From positions 1 through 64,000 of the forward strand of contig CACGZJ010000007.1 in assembly GCA_902577515.1 (NCBI GenBank): a stretch of DNA of 64,000 nt, read 5' to 3'. Of this stretch, positions 49,874 through 59,630 are shown one piece after another; the stretch's first letter is position 1, and every line of letters starts with the position of its first letter. The notes beneath the pieces were generated by a model that saw nothing but the letters and a program-made list of their open reading frames with translations, was not told where the DNA came from and ran no database searches. The position numbers and the translations under genes are program-made. This DNA comes from an uncultured Bacteroidota bacterium (lineage in GTDB: Bacteria; Bacteroidota; Bacteroidia; Flavobacteriales; Flavobacteriaceae).

Positions 49874-51187
49874 ATGAAAAACCATTTAACTGCAGTAGGA
49901 TTAATTCTATGCCTATCTTCTAATATTTATAGTCAAACTGAAGAAAATCCATGGTTATTTGGTGTTGGGTTTAATTCTGTCAATGCTAAGAGTTCTGAAG
50001 GCACAAACTATAGATTACCATCATTAAGTTTATCTAGGTATATATTTGAAAACTTTTCAGTTGAGATTAACTATTCTGAAAATGACGTTAAAATATCAAA
50101 TCAAGACCTTTACTATTATTCAATTGATGGAATAATTAAATATACTATTCCTGGTGAATCTAAAATACTTGGAGTGGATGCTGACCCTTATCTTTTTGCA
50201 GGTTATGGTCTTTCTAATTATGGTGAAAGTGATGTTTCATTTGGATCATTAAACACCTCTTATGGCCCATCTTTTGGTGCAGGTATTAACTTTCAACTTT
50301 CAAAAAATATTGCCTTAAACACAGGTTTAAGCTATAAATCTTTGGATGAAAAAAATGCCTACAGCAATCTTCAACATGTTGTTGGTATTAAATTTAATTT
50401 TGGAAAAGGAGATTCAGATGGGGATGGAGTTCCAGATAAAAAAGATCACTGTCCAGATCTACCTGGATTAGTTGAATTGAATGGGTGTCCTGATAGTGAT
50501 GGAGATGGAATAAAAGATGAAGATGATCAGTGCCCAAATTTACCTGGCTCTATATCTATGGGTGGCTGTCCTGATAGTGATGGAGATGGGGTATCTGACC
50601 CTAATGATCCATGCCCTAATAGTTCTGGACTTAATGGTCAACCGTGTCCTGATAGTGATGGAGATGGACTAACAGATGATTTAGATAATTGCCCTAATGA
50701 GTTTGGACCAAAATCTAATGGAGGTTGTAAGTTACCTGATCTTGATAATGACGGTGTCCCTAATACACTTGACAGGTGTCCTAACGAACCTGGTTCAGTA
50801 GAGCTAAATGGATGTCCAGGTCTTCCTGAGTCATTATCATCTTATTTAAATAGTTATGGTGAAATATTCTTTGATTTTGACAGCTTTAAGCTTAATTCTG
50901 AGCAAAAAATGAACCTAACAAACCTTAGTGAATTACTTAAAAAATATGAACATATTGTTCTAAATATAGATGGTCATGCCTCATATGAGGGCGAGTCAGA
51001 CTACAATATGTTACTTTCTGAAAAAAGATCTAAAAGCGTAAAAGAGTCATTAATTACAGATGGTATTCAAGATAACAGATTGAATAATAGGTCATTTGGT
51101 GAAAACAACCCCAACTATGCTAATCTTCCTATTAGTGAAAGAAAAAAGAATAGAAGGGTAAAAATATCAGTAAATAAAGATCTTTAG
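49874..51187 (+). CDS. OmpA-family outer-membrane protein with thrombospondin type-3 repeats
   Basis: Beta-barrel-like N-term, repeated DSDGDGxxDxxDxCPN, C-terminal OmpA domain (FDFDSFKLNSEQ...DGHASYEGESDYNMLLSEKRSKSV). Confidence 0.93.
   Translation: MKNHLTAVGLILCLSSNIYSQTEENPWLFGVGFNSVNAKSSEGTNYRLPSLSLSRYIFENFSVEINYSENDVKISNQDLYYYSIDGIIKYTIPGESKILGVDADPYLFAGYGLSNYGESDVSFGSLNTSYGPSFGAGINFQLSKNIALNTGLSYKSLDEKNAYSNLQHVVGIKFNFGKGDSDGDGVPDKKDHCPDLPGLVELNGCPDSDGDGIKDEDDQCPNLPGSISMGGCPDSDGDGVSDPNDPCPNSSGLNGQPCPDSDGDGLTDDLDNCPNEFGPKSNGGCKLPDLDNDGVPNTLDRCPNEPGSVELNGCPGLPESLSSYLNSYGEIFFDFDSFKLNSEQKMNLTNLSELLKKYEHIVLNIDGHASYEGESDYNMLLSEKRSKSVKESLITDGIQDNRLNNRSFGENNPNYANLPISERKKNRRVKISVNKDL
50412..50819 (+). 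repeat. Tandem TSP3 calcium-binding repeats (DNA-level near-repeat gatagtgatggagatgg x3)
   Basis: DSDGDGVPD / DSDGDGIKD / DSDGDGVSD / DSDGDGLTD / DLDNDGVPN. Confidence 0.9.
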
Positions 51188-52623
51188 ATATTTAAATCCC
51201 AGGCTTCTCTGTAATTTCTAGTTAAAAACTGATTTGCTATGTCAAGATTAGTAATCTCCATCTTTTTACTATCATACATAAGTTTCTTCCTTCCAATAAA
51301 CACATTACTTCTAGGAGATCTTTTAAGAAAACTACTCCTAATAGCAGTATTACCAAGAAGAACAATCTCACTTAAAGGACCAGCAAAGTCAAAGTTAGAA
51401 GTTAGATTTTTATGTTCTTCACTTCCATAACCAGCTCTTATGGCATCAACCCAGTATTTTTGGTGGCCAAACTCTACAGAATTAATTTCAGATATTTTTC
51501 CTTTTTCAACAACTCCATCTTTTCCTTTAACATATAATCGTGCATTTATCCCATAATTATCGCTCCAAATAATTCCATTTTCACCAATCATTAATACTCC
51601 ATTTTCACCAATATCATCTTTATCTGTAATTAATTCAGGTTGAGAAGGACGAATTCCTCCATCCATCCAAATCATTTTTACTTCTGAATCATTTAATTCA
51701 GAGGCTCTAAACTTATATGTTACATATGAACTTGGTGGACAAGACTCCTCATAAATTGGAGCTGGAGTATAATCTGCAATATATGGTACTCTTGGAACAC
51801 TTGCCTCTATGCTATATGGCTCATATATACCCAATGCTTTAATTGGAACATCCATTATATGACAACCCATATCACCTAATGAACCTGTTCCATAATCCCA
51901 ATACCCCCTCCAGCTAAAAGCGTGAAGACCTGGGGTGTATCCATTATTCTTAGCGGGGCCAATCCATAAATCCCAATCCATTCCTACAGGTTTTTGGGAA
52001 GGATCAGGCTTTGGCATAGGAGAGCCTTGAGCCCAAACAGGTCTATTAGTCCATGTGTAAACTGTATCAACTTTACCTATCCTTCCATCTTTAATCCATT
52101 TTTGTATCATTTTTTGCTCCGGATTTGAACCACCTTGGTTCCCCATTTGAGTTACAATCTTATGTTTTCTTGCTAGCTCAGTTAACATTCTTGCTTCTTT
52201 AACATTGTGAGTTAATGGCTTTTGAACATATACATGAATACCTTTTTCCATGGCAACTTTAGATATATTTGCATGAGTATGGTCAGGAGTAGAGATTGTT
52301 ACACCATCTAAATCTTCTTTATCAATCATTTCCCTATAATCAGTGTAAAATTTTGCATTTGGAAAGTTTTTTGCAGCTTCTTGTGCACCATATGCACCTT
52401 GATGTACATCACACAATGCAACGACATTTTCTCTGCCTCCTACACTTGAGTGAAGTATATCTGATTTGCCTTTTCCATGAAGTCCAATACCTGCAAGATT
52501 TAACTTATCACTTGGTGAGGTATAACCTTTACCACCAAGCACATGTCTTGGGACGATAAATAATGAGGAGGCTAATGCTGAATTTTTTATGAATTTTCTT
52601 CTAGATTTGTTAGTTGAGGACAT
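51184..52623 (-). CDS. Exported Gfo/Idh/MocA oxidoreductase with Tat-like signal
   Basis: SRRKFIKNSALASSLFIVP signal; YVQKPLTHN; Bacteroidota Tat-secreted oxidoreductase architecture. Confidence 0.9.
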   Translation of the reverse strand: MSSTNKSRRKFIKNSALASSLFIVPRHVLGGKGYTSPSDKLNLAGIGLHGKGKSDILHSSVGGRENVVALCDVHQGAYGAQEAAKNFPNAKFYTDYREMIDKEDLDGVTISTPDHTHANISKVAMEKGIHVYVQKPLTHNVKEARMLTELARKHKIVTQMGNQGGSNPEQKMIQKWIKDGRIGKVDTVYTWTNRPVWAQGSPMPKPDPSQKPVGMDWDLWIGPAKNNGYTPGLHAFSWRGYWDYGTGSLGDMGCHIMDVPIKALGIYEPYSIEASVPRVPYIADYTPAPIYEESCPPSSYVTYKFRASELNDSEVKMIWMDGGIRPSQPELITDKDDIGENGVLMIGENGIIWSDNYGINARLYVKGKDGVVEKGKISEINSVEFGHQKYWVDAIRAGYGSEEHKNLTSNFDFAGPLSEIVLLGNTAIRSSFLKRSPRSNVFIGRKKLMYDSKKMEITNLDIANQFLTRNYREAWDLNI

Positions 52624-52651
52624 ATTTTTTTAGATTTTTATTGTTAGAAAT

Positions 52652-53674
52652 TTAATAATTATTTTTTAAATACCATTGCTTAACCCTAAGTTTTGCATTC
52701 TCACTTATATCAAGCCAAAATAAATTAATGTCTGCAAAGTGATAGCTTTTTATGGGTTTTAAAAAAAGTTTACCTGGGACATTAGGTAAAGATGCCCAAA
52801 CAATTCCGTCTATTAGTTTAATATTAATATTATTAGGGAATATTTTCATATTTCGATAAAGAAGTCCTTTATGAGATTCTTTCTCTGCTACCTTTGACTC
52901 GTCCCATGTAATTGGATTTGATGTAACACCTCCTCTAAACCAGTCCTCATATGTACCCTTCTTTGGATATTTATTGAACTTATATGAATTCCAAGAGACA
53001 AAGCCTCCGATTTCATCAGGATTATTCATGGGTTTAATATATTTAAATTCATCTTTCTTTACCTTAATTCCAACAAGATAGGCTGCGATTAGTTTTTTTT
53101 GAAGCTCTTTTCCATCAATAAACTCTGAGATTAATCGTTTAGCATGAACTGTCCCTTGGCTATGAGAAGCAATAATAAATGGCTTATTATCATTAAAATT
53201 ATTCAAGTAATAAATAAATGCGCTTTTAATATCTTTATATGCAAGATCTAATGCCTTTTTTCCTTCATCTTTAAACTTTTCATTAAAAACTCTGATATGT
53301 GCTTGTCTGTAGAATGGTACATATAGATTTGCAGCATCCATCCATGCAGAAGCTTGATATTTTACAGGTCGATTAATTACATCATATCTTATATCGGTAT
53401 CCCAAATATTTGAATTCCATTCTTTTTGATTTTTACCATCTATTAAGGTTGGGTAAATAAAGAAGACATCTGCTTTCTTTTTATCTTGTGATTTGCTTAG
53501 AAAAGCAATTTCATTTGGTAAGTTATCAGGAAGAACAGCCCAACTATCTTTTTTACTGTAATCAGGGACTTCGATATTTGGACTATCTTCAAAATCATAT
53601 GTTTTGTAGGAAATTTTACAACCTGAGATAAACCAAAGAAGCACATAAACTTTTATTAGATTTCTTTTAAACAT
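52652..53674 (-). CDS. DUF3089-type lipase-like lipoprotein
   Basis: ISGC lipobox; IIASHSQGT nucleophile elbow; DVFFIYPTL. Confidence 0.82.
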   Translation of the reverse strand: MFKRNLIKVYVLLWFISGCKISYKTYDFEDSPNIEVPDYSKKDSWAVLPDNLPNEIAFLSKSQDKKKADVFFIYPTLIDGKNQKEWNSNIWDTDIRYDVINRPVKYQASAWMDAANLYVPFYRQAHIRVFNEKFKDEGKKALDLAYKDIKSAFIYYLNNFNDNKPFIIASHSQGTVHAKRLISEFIDGKELQKKLIAAYLVGIKVKKDEFKYIKPMNNPDEIGGFVSWNSYKFNKYPKKGTYEDWFRGGVTSNPITWDESKVAEKESHKGLLYRNMKIFPNNINIKLIDGIVWASLPNVPGKLFLKPIKSYHFADINLFWLDISENAKLRVKQWYLKNNY

Positions 53675-53682
53675 TTTATATT

Positions 53683-53690
53683 TAAATTTG
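53683..53690 (+). promoter_or_regulatory. -7 element TAAATTTG for SOD gene
   Basis: Exact TAnnTTTG only 4 nt before ATG. Confidence 0.45.
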
Positions 53691-53694
53691 TATC

Positions 53695-54237
53695 ATGAAA
53701 AATTTCAAAACTAAATTAATTATATTTTCATTATTACTAACTTCAGTTGCATGTAATACAGAAAATAATACGATCATAATAAAGAAAGGAATTAAACCTA
53801 TAAATAATTCATCAATTTCAGGTACGATTACATTTACCCAAAATAATGATTCTGTTTCTATTGAAGCACACGTATTTGGTATAGATCCTGGCACAAAGGC
53901 AATCCATATTCATGAATTTGGTGACTGTTCATCAGATGATGGACTAAGTACAGGCGGACATTGGAATCCATATAATACAAAGCACAGTAAATGGGGTGAT
54001 ACAACAGGGTTTCATCTTGGTGCTATTGGCAACTTTGAAGTTGATAGTATAGGACACGGTATGTTAAATTTTAAAACTGATTTATGGTGCATAGGTTGTA
54101 AAGAAGAAAATGATATATTAAATAAAGCTGTAATTATCCATAATGGAGCTGATGATTATGTTTCTCAACCTTCAGGAGCGTCAGGAATGAGAATAGGGTG
54201 TATGGAAATTAAAATTCCTGAAGAAGTTAATCTATAA
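53695..54237 (+). CDS. Cu/Zn superoxide dismutase-like lipoprotein
   Basis: TSVAC lipobox; AIHIHEFGDC, GGHWNP, FHLGAIGNF, IIHNGADD, GCKEE. Confidence 0.9.
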   Translation: MKNFKTKLIIFSLLLTSVACNTENNTIIIKKGIKPINNSSISGTITFTQNNDSVSIEAHVFGIDPGTKAIHIHEFGDCSSDDGLSTGGHWNPYNTKHSKWGDTTGFHLGAIGNFEVDSIGHGMLNFKTDLWCIGCKEENDILNKAVIIHNGADDYVSQPSGASGMRIGCMEIKIPEEVNL

Positions 54238-54934
54238 TTTTCTCTAGTTCTAAAGTAATCTCATCTACAGATTTAGAATATATATTATTTGGAAGAGGTT
54301 TTCCGATTTCAATTGAAAAAGGTATCTTTCTGTTAATTATTTTCAAACCATTTCTCTGAAATACTTTGTTAAATCCTGAAATTTTAACAGGTATTACTAT
54401 AGGATTATTATTTTTAATTATATGAGCAGTCCCCTTTCTAACAGGTTTACTATTATCAGTTGTTCCTCTGGGAAAGGTTATAACCCATCCATCATTCAAG
54501 GCAAGTTTAATTTTATTTGGATCCTCGGATCTAATTTCTCTACTTATATCTTCACCTGATTCTCTCCAACTTCTTTGAACTAAAACAGCTCCTGCATATG
54601 TCAAGAGCTTTGTTAAAAATGTTTTTTTCATTGTTTCAAATGATGCAATATAATATAGATTAGTTTTAGGATTCACCAAATATTTTGGTTTTTTTACAGT
54701 ATCAATTCTTCCCTTAACAGAAGAATTTAATACATGTAACATAGCTATTACATCATAGAAATACGTTTGATGATTACTTACAAACAATACATTTTCTTCA
54801 GGAATATTATTTAAAAATTTAGAACCGATAATTTCAAATCTTTTACTCTTAAATATTCTGTGAGTAAAAAGACCAACAGTTGCAATTATAAATCTCTTAA
54901 TTAAAATGTTTTGACCAAAAATATTTTTTTTCAA
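54227..54934 (-). CDS. 1-acyl-sn-glycerol-3-phosphate acyltransferase (PlsC-like)
   Basis: VSNHQTYFYD (HX4D), FPRGTTDNSKPV (EGT variant), AHIIKNNNPIVIPV. Confidence 0.88.
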   Translation of the reverse strand: MKKNIFGQNILIKRFIIATVGLFTHRIFKSKRFEIIGSKFLNNIPEENVLFVSNHQTYFYDVIAMLHVLNSSVKGRIDTVKKPKYLVNPKTNLYYIASFETMKKTFLTKLLTYAGAVLVQRSWRESGEDISREIRSEDPNKIKLALNDGWVITFPRGTTDNSKPVRKGTAHIIKNNNPIVIPVKISGFNKVFQRNGLKIINRKIPFSIEIGKPLPNNIYSKSVDEITLELEKIID

Positions 54935-55017
54935 CCGAAAAATTTAAAATCAAATATAAAAACATATAAGATATTTGTATTTAACATTTTTTTTAAAAAT
55001 AATAACATTATTTTATT

Positions 55018-55025
55018 TAGTTTTG
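55018..55025 (+). promoter_or_regulatory. -7 element TAGTTTTG for oxyR
   Basis: TAnnTTTG 23 nt before ATG. Confidence 0.4.
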
Positions 55026-55048
55026 AAAATTAATAAGTTAATCTTATA

Positions 55049-55981
55049 ATGACTATTACACAATTAAAATATACACTTGCAGTAGCTGAGTATGGTAATT
55101 TTACTACTGCTTCAGAAAAATGTTTTGTAACCCAGCCAACCCTTAGCATGCAAGTTCAAAAGCTCGAAGAGGAACTTGGCGTTACAATTTTCAATAGGTC
55201 AACTAAACCTCTCCAGGTAACTGAAGTGGGAAAAAAAGTATTAATTCAGGCAAAGAAAATAGTAGAGGAATCTTCAAGAATGAATGATGTTATATCTGAA
55301 GAAAAAGGCATAATAGGTGGGTCCTTAAAGGTTGGTATTATTCCTACTGTTAGTCCAACCTTACTCCCACTATTTCTAAATATTTTTATTAAAAAGCATA
55401 AAAATGTAGAGCTTAAAATAGAAGAATACAATACTGATATCATTAGTAAAAAACTTGAAGACAATACAATTGATTGTGCTATTGCTGCAACTCCATTAAA
55501 TAACTCTAGGATTATTGAGAGACCTCTTTATTACGAACCTTTTGTCGCTTATGTACCTAAACATCACTTCTTATCTGGTAATAAATCTCTCGAGATTTCT
55601 GATCTATCAAATAGTGATTTGTTAATCCTTGAAGATGGACATTGCTTTAGAAATCAGGTTTTAAACCTATGTACCTTAGAAGATTTAAATAAACAGTACG
55701 AGTTAAAAAGCGGAAGCTTTGAGACCTTAATCAACTTATCAAATAACGGCCCATGGATGACTATAATCCCATATCTTCACTCAAATAATTTATCGACAAA
55801 CAATATTCAAAACATTATTCCATTTGATGATCCTGCTCCTGCAAGAGAAATAAGTATGATATATTCTAAAAGTCAACTTAAACTTCCTGTAATTAAAGCA
55901 TTAATGTCTACAATTTCATCTGTAATTAGAGGTCAGATTAAGTACAATGATATTAAAATTATGTCTCCGGCTGTAGTTTAG
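55049..55981 (+). CDS. oxyR: LysR-type peroxide sensor OxyR
   Basis: N-term HTH; EDGHCFRNQVLNLC reproduces the Cys-x8-Cys redox pair of OxyR. Confidence 0.92.
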   Translation: MTITQLKYTLAVAEYGNFTTASEKCFVTQPTLSMQVQKLEEELGVTIFNRSTKPLQVTEVGKKVLIQAKKIVEESSRMNDVISEEKGIIGGSLKVGIIPTVSPTLLPLFLNIFIKKHKNVELKIEEYNTDIISKKLEDNTIDCAIAATPLNNSRIIERPLYYEPFVAYVPKHHFLSGNKSLEISDLSNSDLLILEDGHCFRNQVLNLCTLEDLNKQYELKSGSFETLINLSNNGPWMTIIPYLHSNNLSTNNIQNIIPFDDPAPAREISMIYSKSQLKLPVIKALMSTISSVIRGQIKYNDIKIMSPAVV

Positions 55982-55998
55982 TTTGCATAATAAATTTG

Positions 55999-56029
55999 TT
56001 TGGCTAGAAATATTTTAAGCTTATATTTG
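55999..56029 (+). promoter_or_regulatory. Promoter TTTG-N19-TATATTTG for tRNA-Pro(TGG)
   Basis: TTTG 55999-56002; TATATTTG 56022-56029; tRNA begins 56041. Confidence 0.7.
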
Positions 56030-56040
56030 CATCTCATTTT

Positions 56041-56115
56041 CGGGGTGTAGCGTAGCCCGGTTATCGCGCCGCGTTTGGGACGCGGAGGTCGCAGGTTCGA
56101 ATCCTGCCACCCCGA
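56041..56115 (+). tRNA. tRNA-Pro(TGG)
   Basis: CGGGGTG/CACCCCG acceptor, anticodon arm CCGCG-TTTGGGA-CGCGG, GGTTCGAATCC T arm. Confidence 0.97.
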
Positions 56116-56120
56116 CTTTA

Positions 56121-56160
56121 TTAACCAATTAACTGTTATCATTTAATTGGTTTTTTTTTT
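56121..56160 (+). terminator. Intrinsic terminator AACCAATTAA...TTAATTGGTT + T tract
   Basis: 10-bp perfect stem followed by T tract, between the two tRNA-Pro genes. Confidence 0.9.
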
Positions 56161-56162
56161 GA

Positions 56163-56170
56163 TACTTTTG
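56163..56170 (+). promoter_or_regulatory. -7 element TACTTTTG for tRNA-Pro(GGG)
   Basis: TAnnTTTG 5 nt before mature tRNA 5' end, directly after the terminator T tract. Confidence 0.5.
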
Positions 56171-56175
56171 TTTTT

Positions 56176-56253
<78 letters not shown>

Positions 56254-56277
56254 TCAGGTTTATTGTATATTTATTTT

Positions 56278-57345
56278 ATGAGAATTAGTAAAAAATTAAT
56301 ATCTAAGAAAAAACCTTTCTACGCTATTTCAGAAGAGCTTAAACTTTTTCTAAAAGATCATGACAGATGGATGGAAGATGTTATTTCATATGATGACCTA
56401 TTAAGGTATTCTGATTCAATAAATCTTTATGATAAAAATAATAAAGATACTTTGTGGGTTAGACTTATTTTTAATGAAAGTGAGAGAAAAGAGATAGATA
56501 AAAGTTTAAAAATCATATATACACTCCTTCATTCTGACGGGAATCCTTCATCAATACCGTACCTAAATATTGATTCAGTTGACTATTGCACATTTGGAAA
56601 TTCAAAACCATTTAGAATAAAAATAAGAAATATAGTTAATGACAATTTTACATATTTCTATGTAAAAAAAACTGATGCTTCCAGAGTATATGGAATAGAA
56701 TTTGAGCATATGTTGTCTCCAAGAAATCTTAACTTTTTAGTTAATGATTCCTCTTTAATTGAAGAGCATATTGCTGGAATTCCAGGAGATATTTTCATTG
56801 AGGAATATTTACCAAAATGTACAGAGCTTCAAAAATCTCAAATCGCAAAGGAGTATGTAAAATTTAATGAAAGGTGCATGATAAGATTACTAGGAGACAT
56901 GAGATCTTATAATTACGTGGTAATACCTATTCATGATTTTGATCAAGTAATTTATAAAATTAGAGCTATTGATTTTGATCAACAGTGCTTTGAGGGTAAG
57001 TTTTCAGTTTATAGACCTCAGTTTTTTAAAGAAAATAAACCAATGATGGATATAGTTAGAGATAAATTAAAAACAGACTCAATTATACAGTATAAAATTG
57101 AGGAGAGATCAACTATTTCAAGGAGGCTAATTATTTCAGATGAAAGAATGAAGCTCTTAATTAATATTATGAAAAAAGATAGAGTGAGTAATAAAGAAAA
57201 TATTGAAAATTTAAAAAATGAAATTTATAAATTCACCAATGGTGAAAACTTTAAAAAATGCAAATCTATGGGTGAGCTTATGGAGCAGACATTAGATTAT
57301 TTAAAAAGAAATTATCAAAATGTAAGTTTAATTGACTTGATATAA
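56278..57345 (+). CDS. Conserved-looking hypothetical protein with kinase/APH-like motifs (start at MRISKK; the ORF-track start at 56182 runs through the tRNA)
   Basis: GDMRSYNYVV (DxxxxN) followed by IRAIDFDQQ (DFD). Confidence 0.7.
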   Translation: MRISKKLISKKKPFYAISEELKLFLKDHDRWMEDVISYDDLLRYSDSINLYDKNNKDTLWVRLIFNESERKEIDKSLKIIYTLLHSDGNPSSIPYLNIDSVDYCTFGNSKPFRIKIRNIVNDNFTYFYVKKTDASRVYGIEFEHMLSPRNLNFLVNDSSLIEEHIAGIPGDIFIEEYLPKCTELQKSQIAKEYVKFNERCMIRLLGDMRSYNYVVIPIHDFDQVIYKIRAIDFDQQCFEGKFSVYRPQFFKENKPMMDIVRDKLKTDSIIQYKIEERSTISRRLIISDERMKLLINIMKKDRVSNKENIENLKNEIYKFTNGENFKKCKSMGELMEQTLDYLKRNYQNVSLIDLI

Positions 57346-57387
57346 AAAAAACTTTATTGAGTGATTAAATTATTTTAAATTCGAACT

Positions 57388-58533
57388 ATGAAAAAGACTG
57401 GTCTAATTTTATCAATTATATTTTTTAGCATATCTTCAGCTTGCTCTCAAAAAGAGAATTACCCTCCTATTCAGGATTTTGACGAAAACTCATTTGAATT
57501 AGTTAAAATTGTTGACGGAATTGATATTCCATGGGGTCTTGCATTCACTGATAAATCTTCATTTTTAGTTACTGATAAGAAAGGGATTTTATACTACGTT
57601 GAAGATGGTAAAAAAAAGATAATTAAAGGTATCCCTGAAATTATATTTTCAAGACAAGGTGGCTTGTTAGATGTAGCAGTAGATGAGAACTTTAGTTCTA
57701 ATAAGATAATTTATTTTACAGCAAGTGTTTCTGACTCAACAAAAGGCTCAAATACCTCATTATATTCGGCTAAACTAGATGAAGATAGTTTAGTTAATCT
57801 AAAGCAACTTTATAAAGCTTCCCCTGATTCTGAAGAGCAAAGACATTTTGGTGGCAGTATTCTATTAAAGAATCAACACATTTACTTTACCATAGGTGAT
57901 AGAGGAAATAGAGATATTAACCCACAAGATCTAAATTTAGATGGAGGAAAAGTTTACAGATTGAATCTTGATGGTTCTATTCCAGATGATAATCCATTTT
58001 ATGATATAAATAACTCAAAAAAGGCTATTTGGAGTTACGGTCATAGAAATCCTCAGGGAATAGTTAATGGTTTTAACGATAAAGAGATATGGATTCATGA
58101 ACATGGTCCTAGAGGTGGAGATGAAATAAATATTATAAAAGATCCAAAAGCAAATGAAGATCCAATTCGAGATAGAAATTATGGCTGGCCAAAAGCAACA
58201 TACGGTATAAACTATAGCGGTAGTGAAATAACAAAAAATAAAACCTTAGAAGGGGTTACTGACCCATATTATTATTGGACCCCATCTATTGCTCCTTCTG
58301 GAATGGTAATGATTAAAAGTTCAGAAATTTATAGTGATTGGAATAATACTTTATTAATAGGGTCTTTAAGCTTTAGATATCTTGAGAGATTAGAATTTGA
58401 TAATTCTGGAATAATAATGAGAGAGAAACTTTTTCCTAGAATAGGTAGAGTTAGAGACGTAAATGTAAGTCCTGATGGTTATGTTTTTATAAGTGTTGAA
58501 GGAGAGGGTATCTTTAAAATTTTACCAAAGTAG
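57388..58533 (+). CDS. PQQ-dependent sugar dehydrogenase-like (GSDH) lipoprotein
   Basis: SSAC lipobox; IPWGLAF, GGSILLKNQHIYFTIGDRG, GHRNPQGI, EHGPRGGDEIN. Confidence 0.92.
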   Translation: MKKTGLILSIIFFSISSACSQKENYPPIQDFDENSFELVKIVDGIDIPWGLAFTDKSSFLVTDKKGILYYVEDGKKKIIKGIPEIIFSRQGGLLDVAVDENFSSNKIIYFTASVSDSTKGSNTSLYSAKLDEDSLVNLKQLYKASPDSEEQRHFGGSILLKNQHIYFTIGDRGNRDINPQDLNLDGGKVYRLNLDGSIPDDNPFYDINNSKKAIWSYGHRNPQGIVNGFNDKEIWIHEHGPRGGDEINIIKDPKANEDPIRDRNYGWPKATYGINYSGSEITKNKTLEGVTDPYYYWTPSIAPSGMVMIKSSEIYSDWNNTLLIGSLSFRYLERLEFDNSGIIMREKLFPRIGRVRDVNVSPDGYVFISVEGEGIFKILPK

Positions 58534-58538
58534 ATTCA

Positions 58539-58856
58539 ATGAGTGATTTTTTTAAGAAACTAAAATCTCTAATAGGCAAAAGCTATTTTAAATATTTAAT
58601 TATATTACTCGCATTCATATTCTGGATGACTTTTCTAGATACAAATTCACTTCTCATTCATGCTGAATTAAATAGAGAAATAAAAAAATTAAAAAAGAGA
58701 AAAGATGCACTCACAGAAGAGATAGTAAAAGACCAAGGGCTAATAAAAAGACTTGAAAATATGGATAGTTTAGAACACTATGGAAGAGAAAAATTCAACT
58801 TGAAAAAACAAAATGAGGATATATTTATTATTGAATATAAATCAGAAAATGAATAA
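58539..58856 (+). CDS. Septum formation initiator (FtsB/DivIC family)
   Basis: Single TM + coiled coil + REKFNLKKQNEDIFIIE. Confidence 0.88.
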   Translation: MSDFFKKLKSLIGKSYFKYLIILLAFIFWMTFLDTNSLLIHAELNREIKKLKKRKDALTEEIVKDQGLIKRLENMDSLEHYGREKFNLKKQNEDIFIIEYKSENE

Positions 58857-58859
58857 TTA

Positions 58860-59630
58860 ATGGCAAAGATAATTTCAATAGCTAATCAAAAAGGTGGAGT
58901 TGGCAAAACAACTACCTCTGTCAATCTTGCTGCTTCTCTAGGTGTTCTTGAAATGAAAGTTTTAATTATTGATGCAGATCCTCAAGCAAATGCTTCTTCT
59001 GGACTTGGATTTGATCCAAATGATAATGATCATTCTCTTTATCAAGTTTTTTCTGAGTCTATAAAAATTAGTGAGGTAATAAAAAAAACCGAATCCCCTA
59101 ATCTTGATATAATTCAATCAAGTATTGATCTAGTTGGTGTTGAAATAGAATTAGTTGAGGTTGAGAATAGAGAATATAAACTAAAAGAGCAGATTGAAAG
59201 CATAAAAGCTGATTATGATTTTATTTTGATTGATTGTGCTCCTTCTCTTGGATTAATTACACTTAATGCTTTAACATGTTCAGATTCAGTAATAATTCCA
59301 ATTCAATGTGAATATTTCGCACTTGAAGGACTAGGCAAGCTTCTAAACACTATTAAAAGCGTACAAAAAATACACAATCAAGAACTAGATATTGAAGGAA
59401 TTCTATTGACTATGTATGATTCACGTTTAAGGCTTTCAAATCAGGTTGTTGATGAAGTAAAAAAACATTTTGAGGAAATAGTATTTAAAACAATTATTCA
59501 GAGGAATATTAAACTTGGAGAAGCACCTGGTTTTGGAAAAGATATTATAACTTACGATGTGACTTCTAAGGGAACGAAGAACTATCTTTCTCTTGCTGAC
59601 GAAATAATTAAAAAGAATGTAAATGTCTGA
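58860..59630 (+). CDS. parA: Chromosome partitioning ATPase ParA
   Basis: ANQKGGVGKTTTSVNLAASLG, DADPQANASSGLG. Confidence 0.96.
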   Translation: MAKIISIANQKGGVGKTTTSVNLAASLGVLEMKVLIIDADPQANASSGLGFDPNDNDHSLYQVFSESIKISEVIKKTESPNLDIIQSSIDLVGVEIELVEVENREYKLKEQIESIKADYDFILIDCAPSLGLITLNALTCSDSVIIPIQCEYFALEGLGKLLNTIKSVQKIHNQELDIEGILLTMYDSRLRLSNQVVDEVKKHFEEIVFKTIIQRNIKLGEAPGFGKDIITYDVTSKGTKNYLSLADEIIKKNVNV

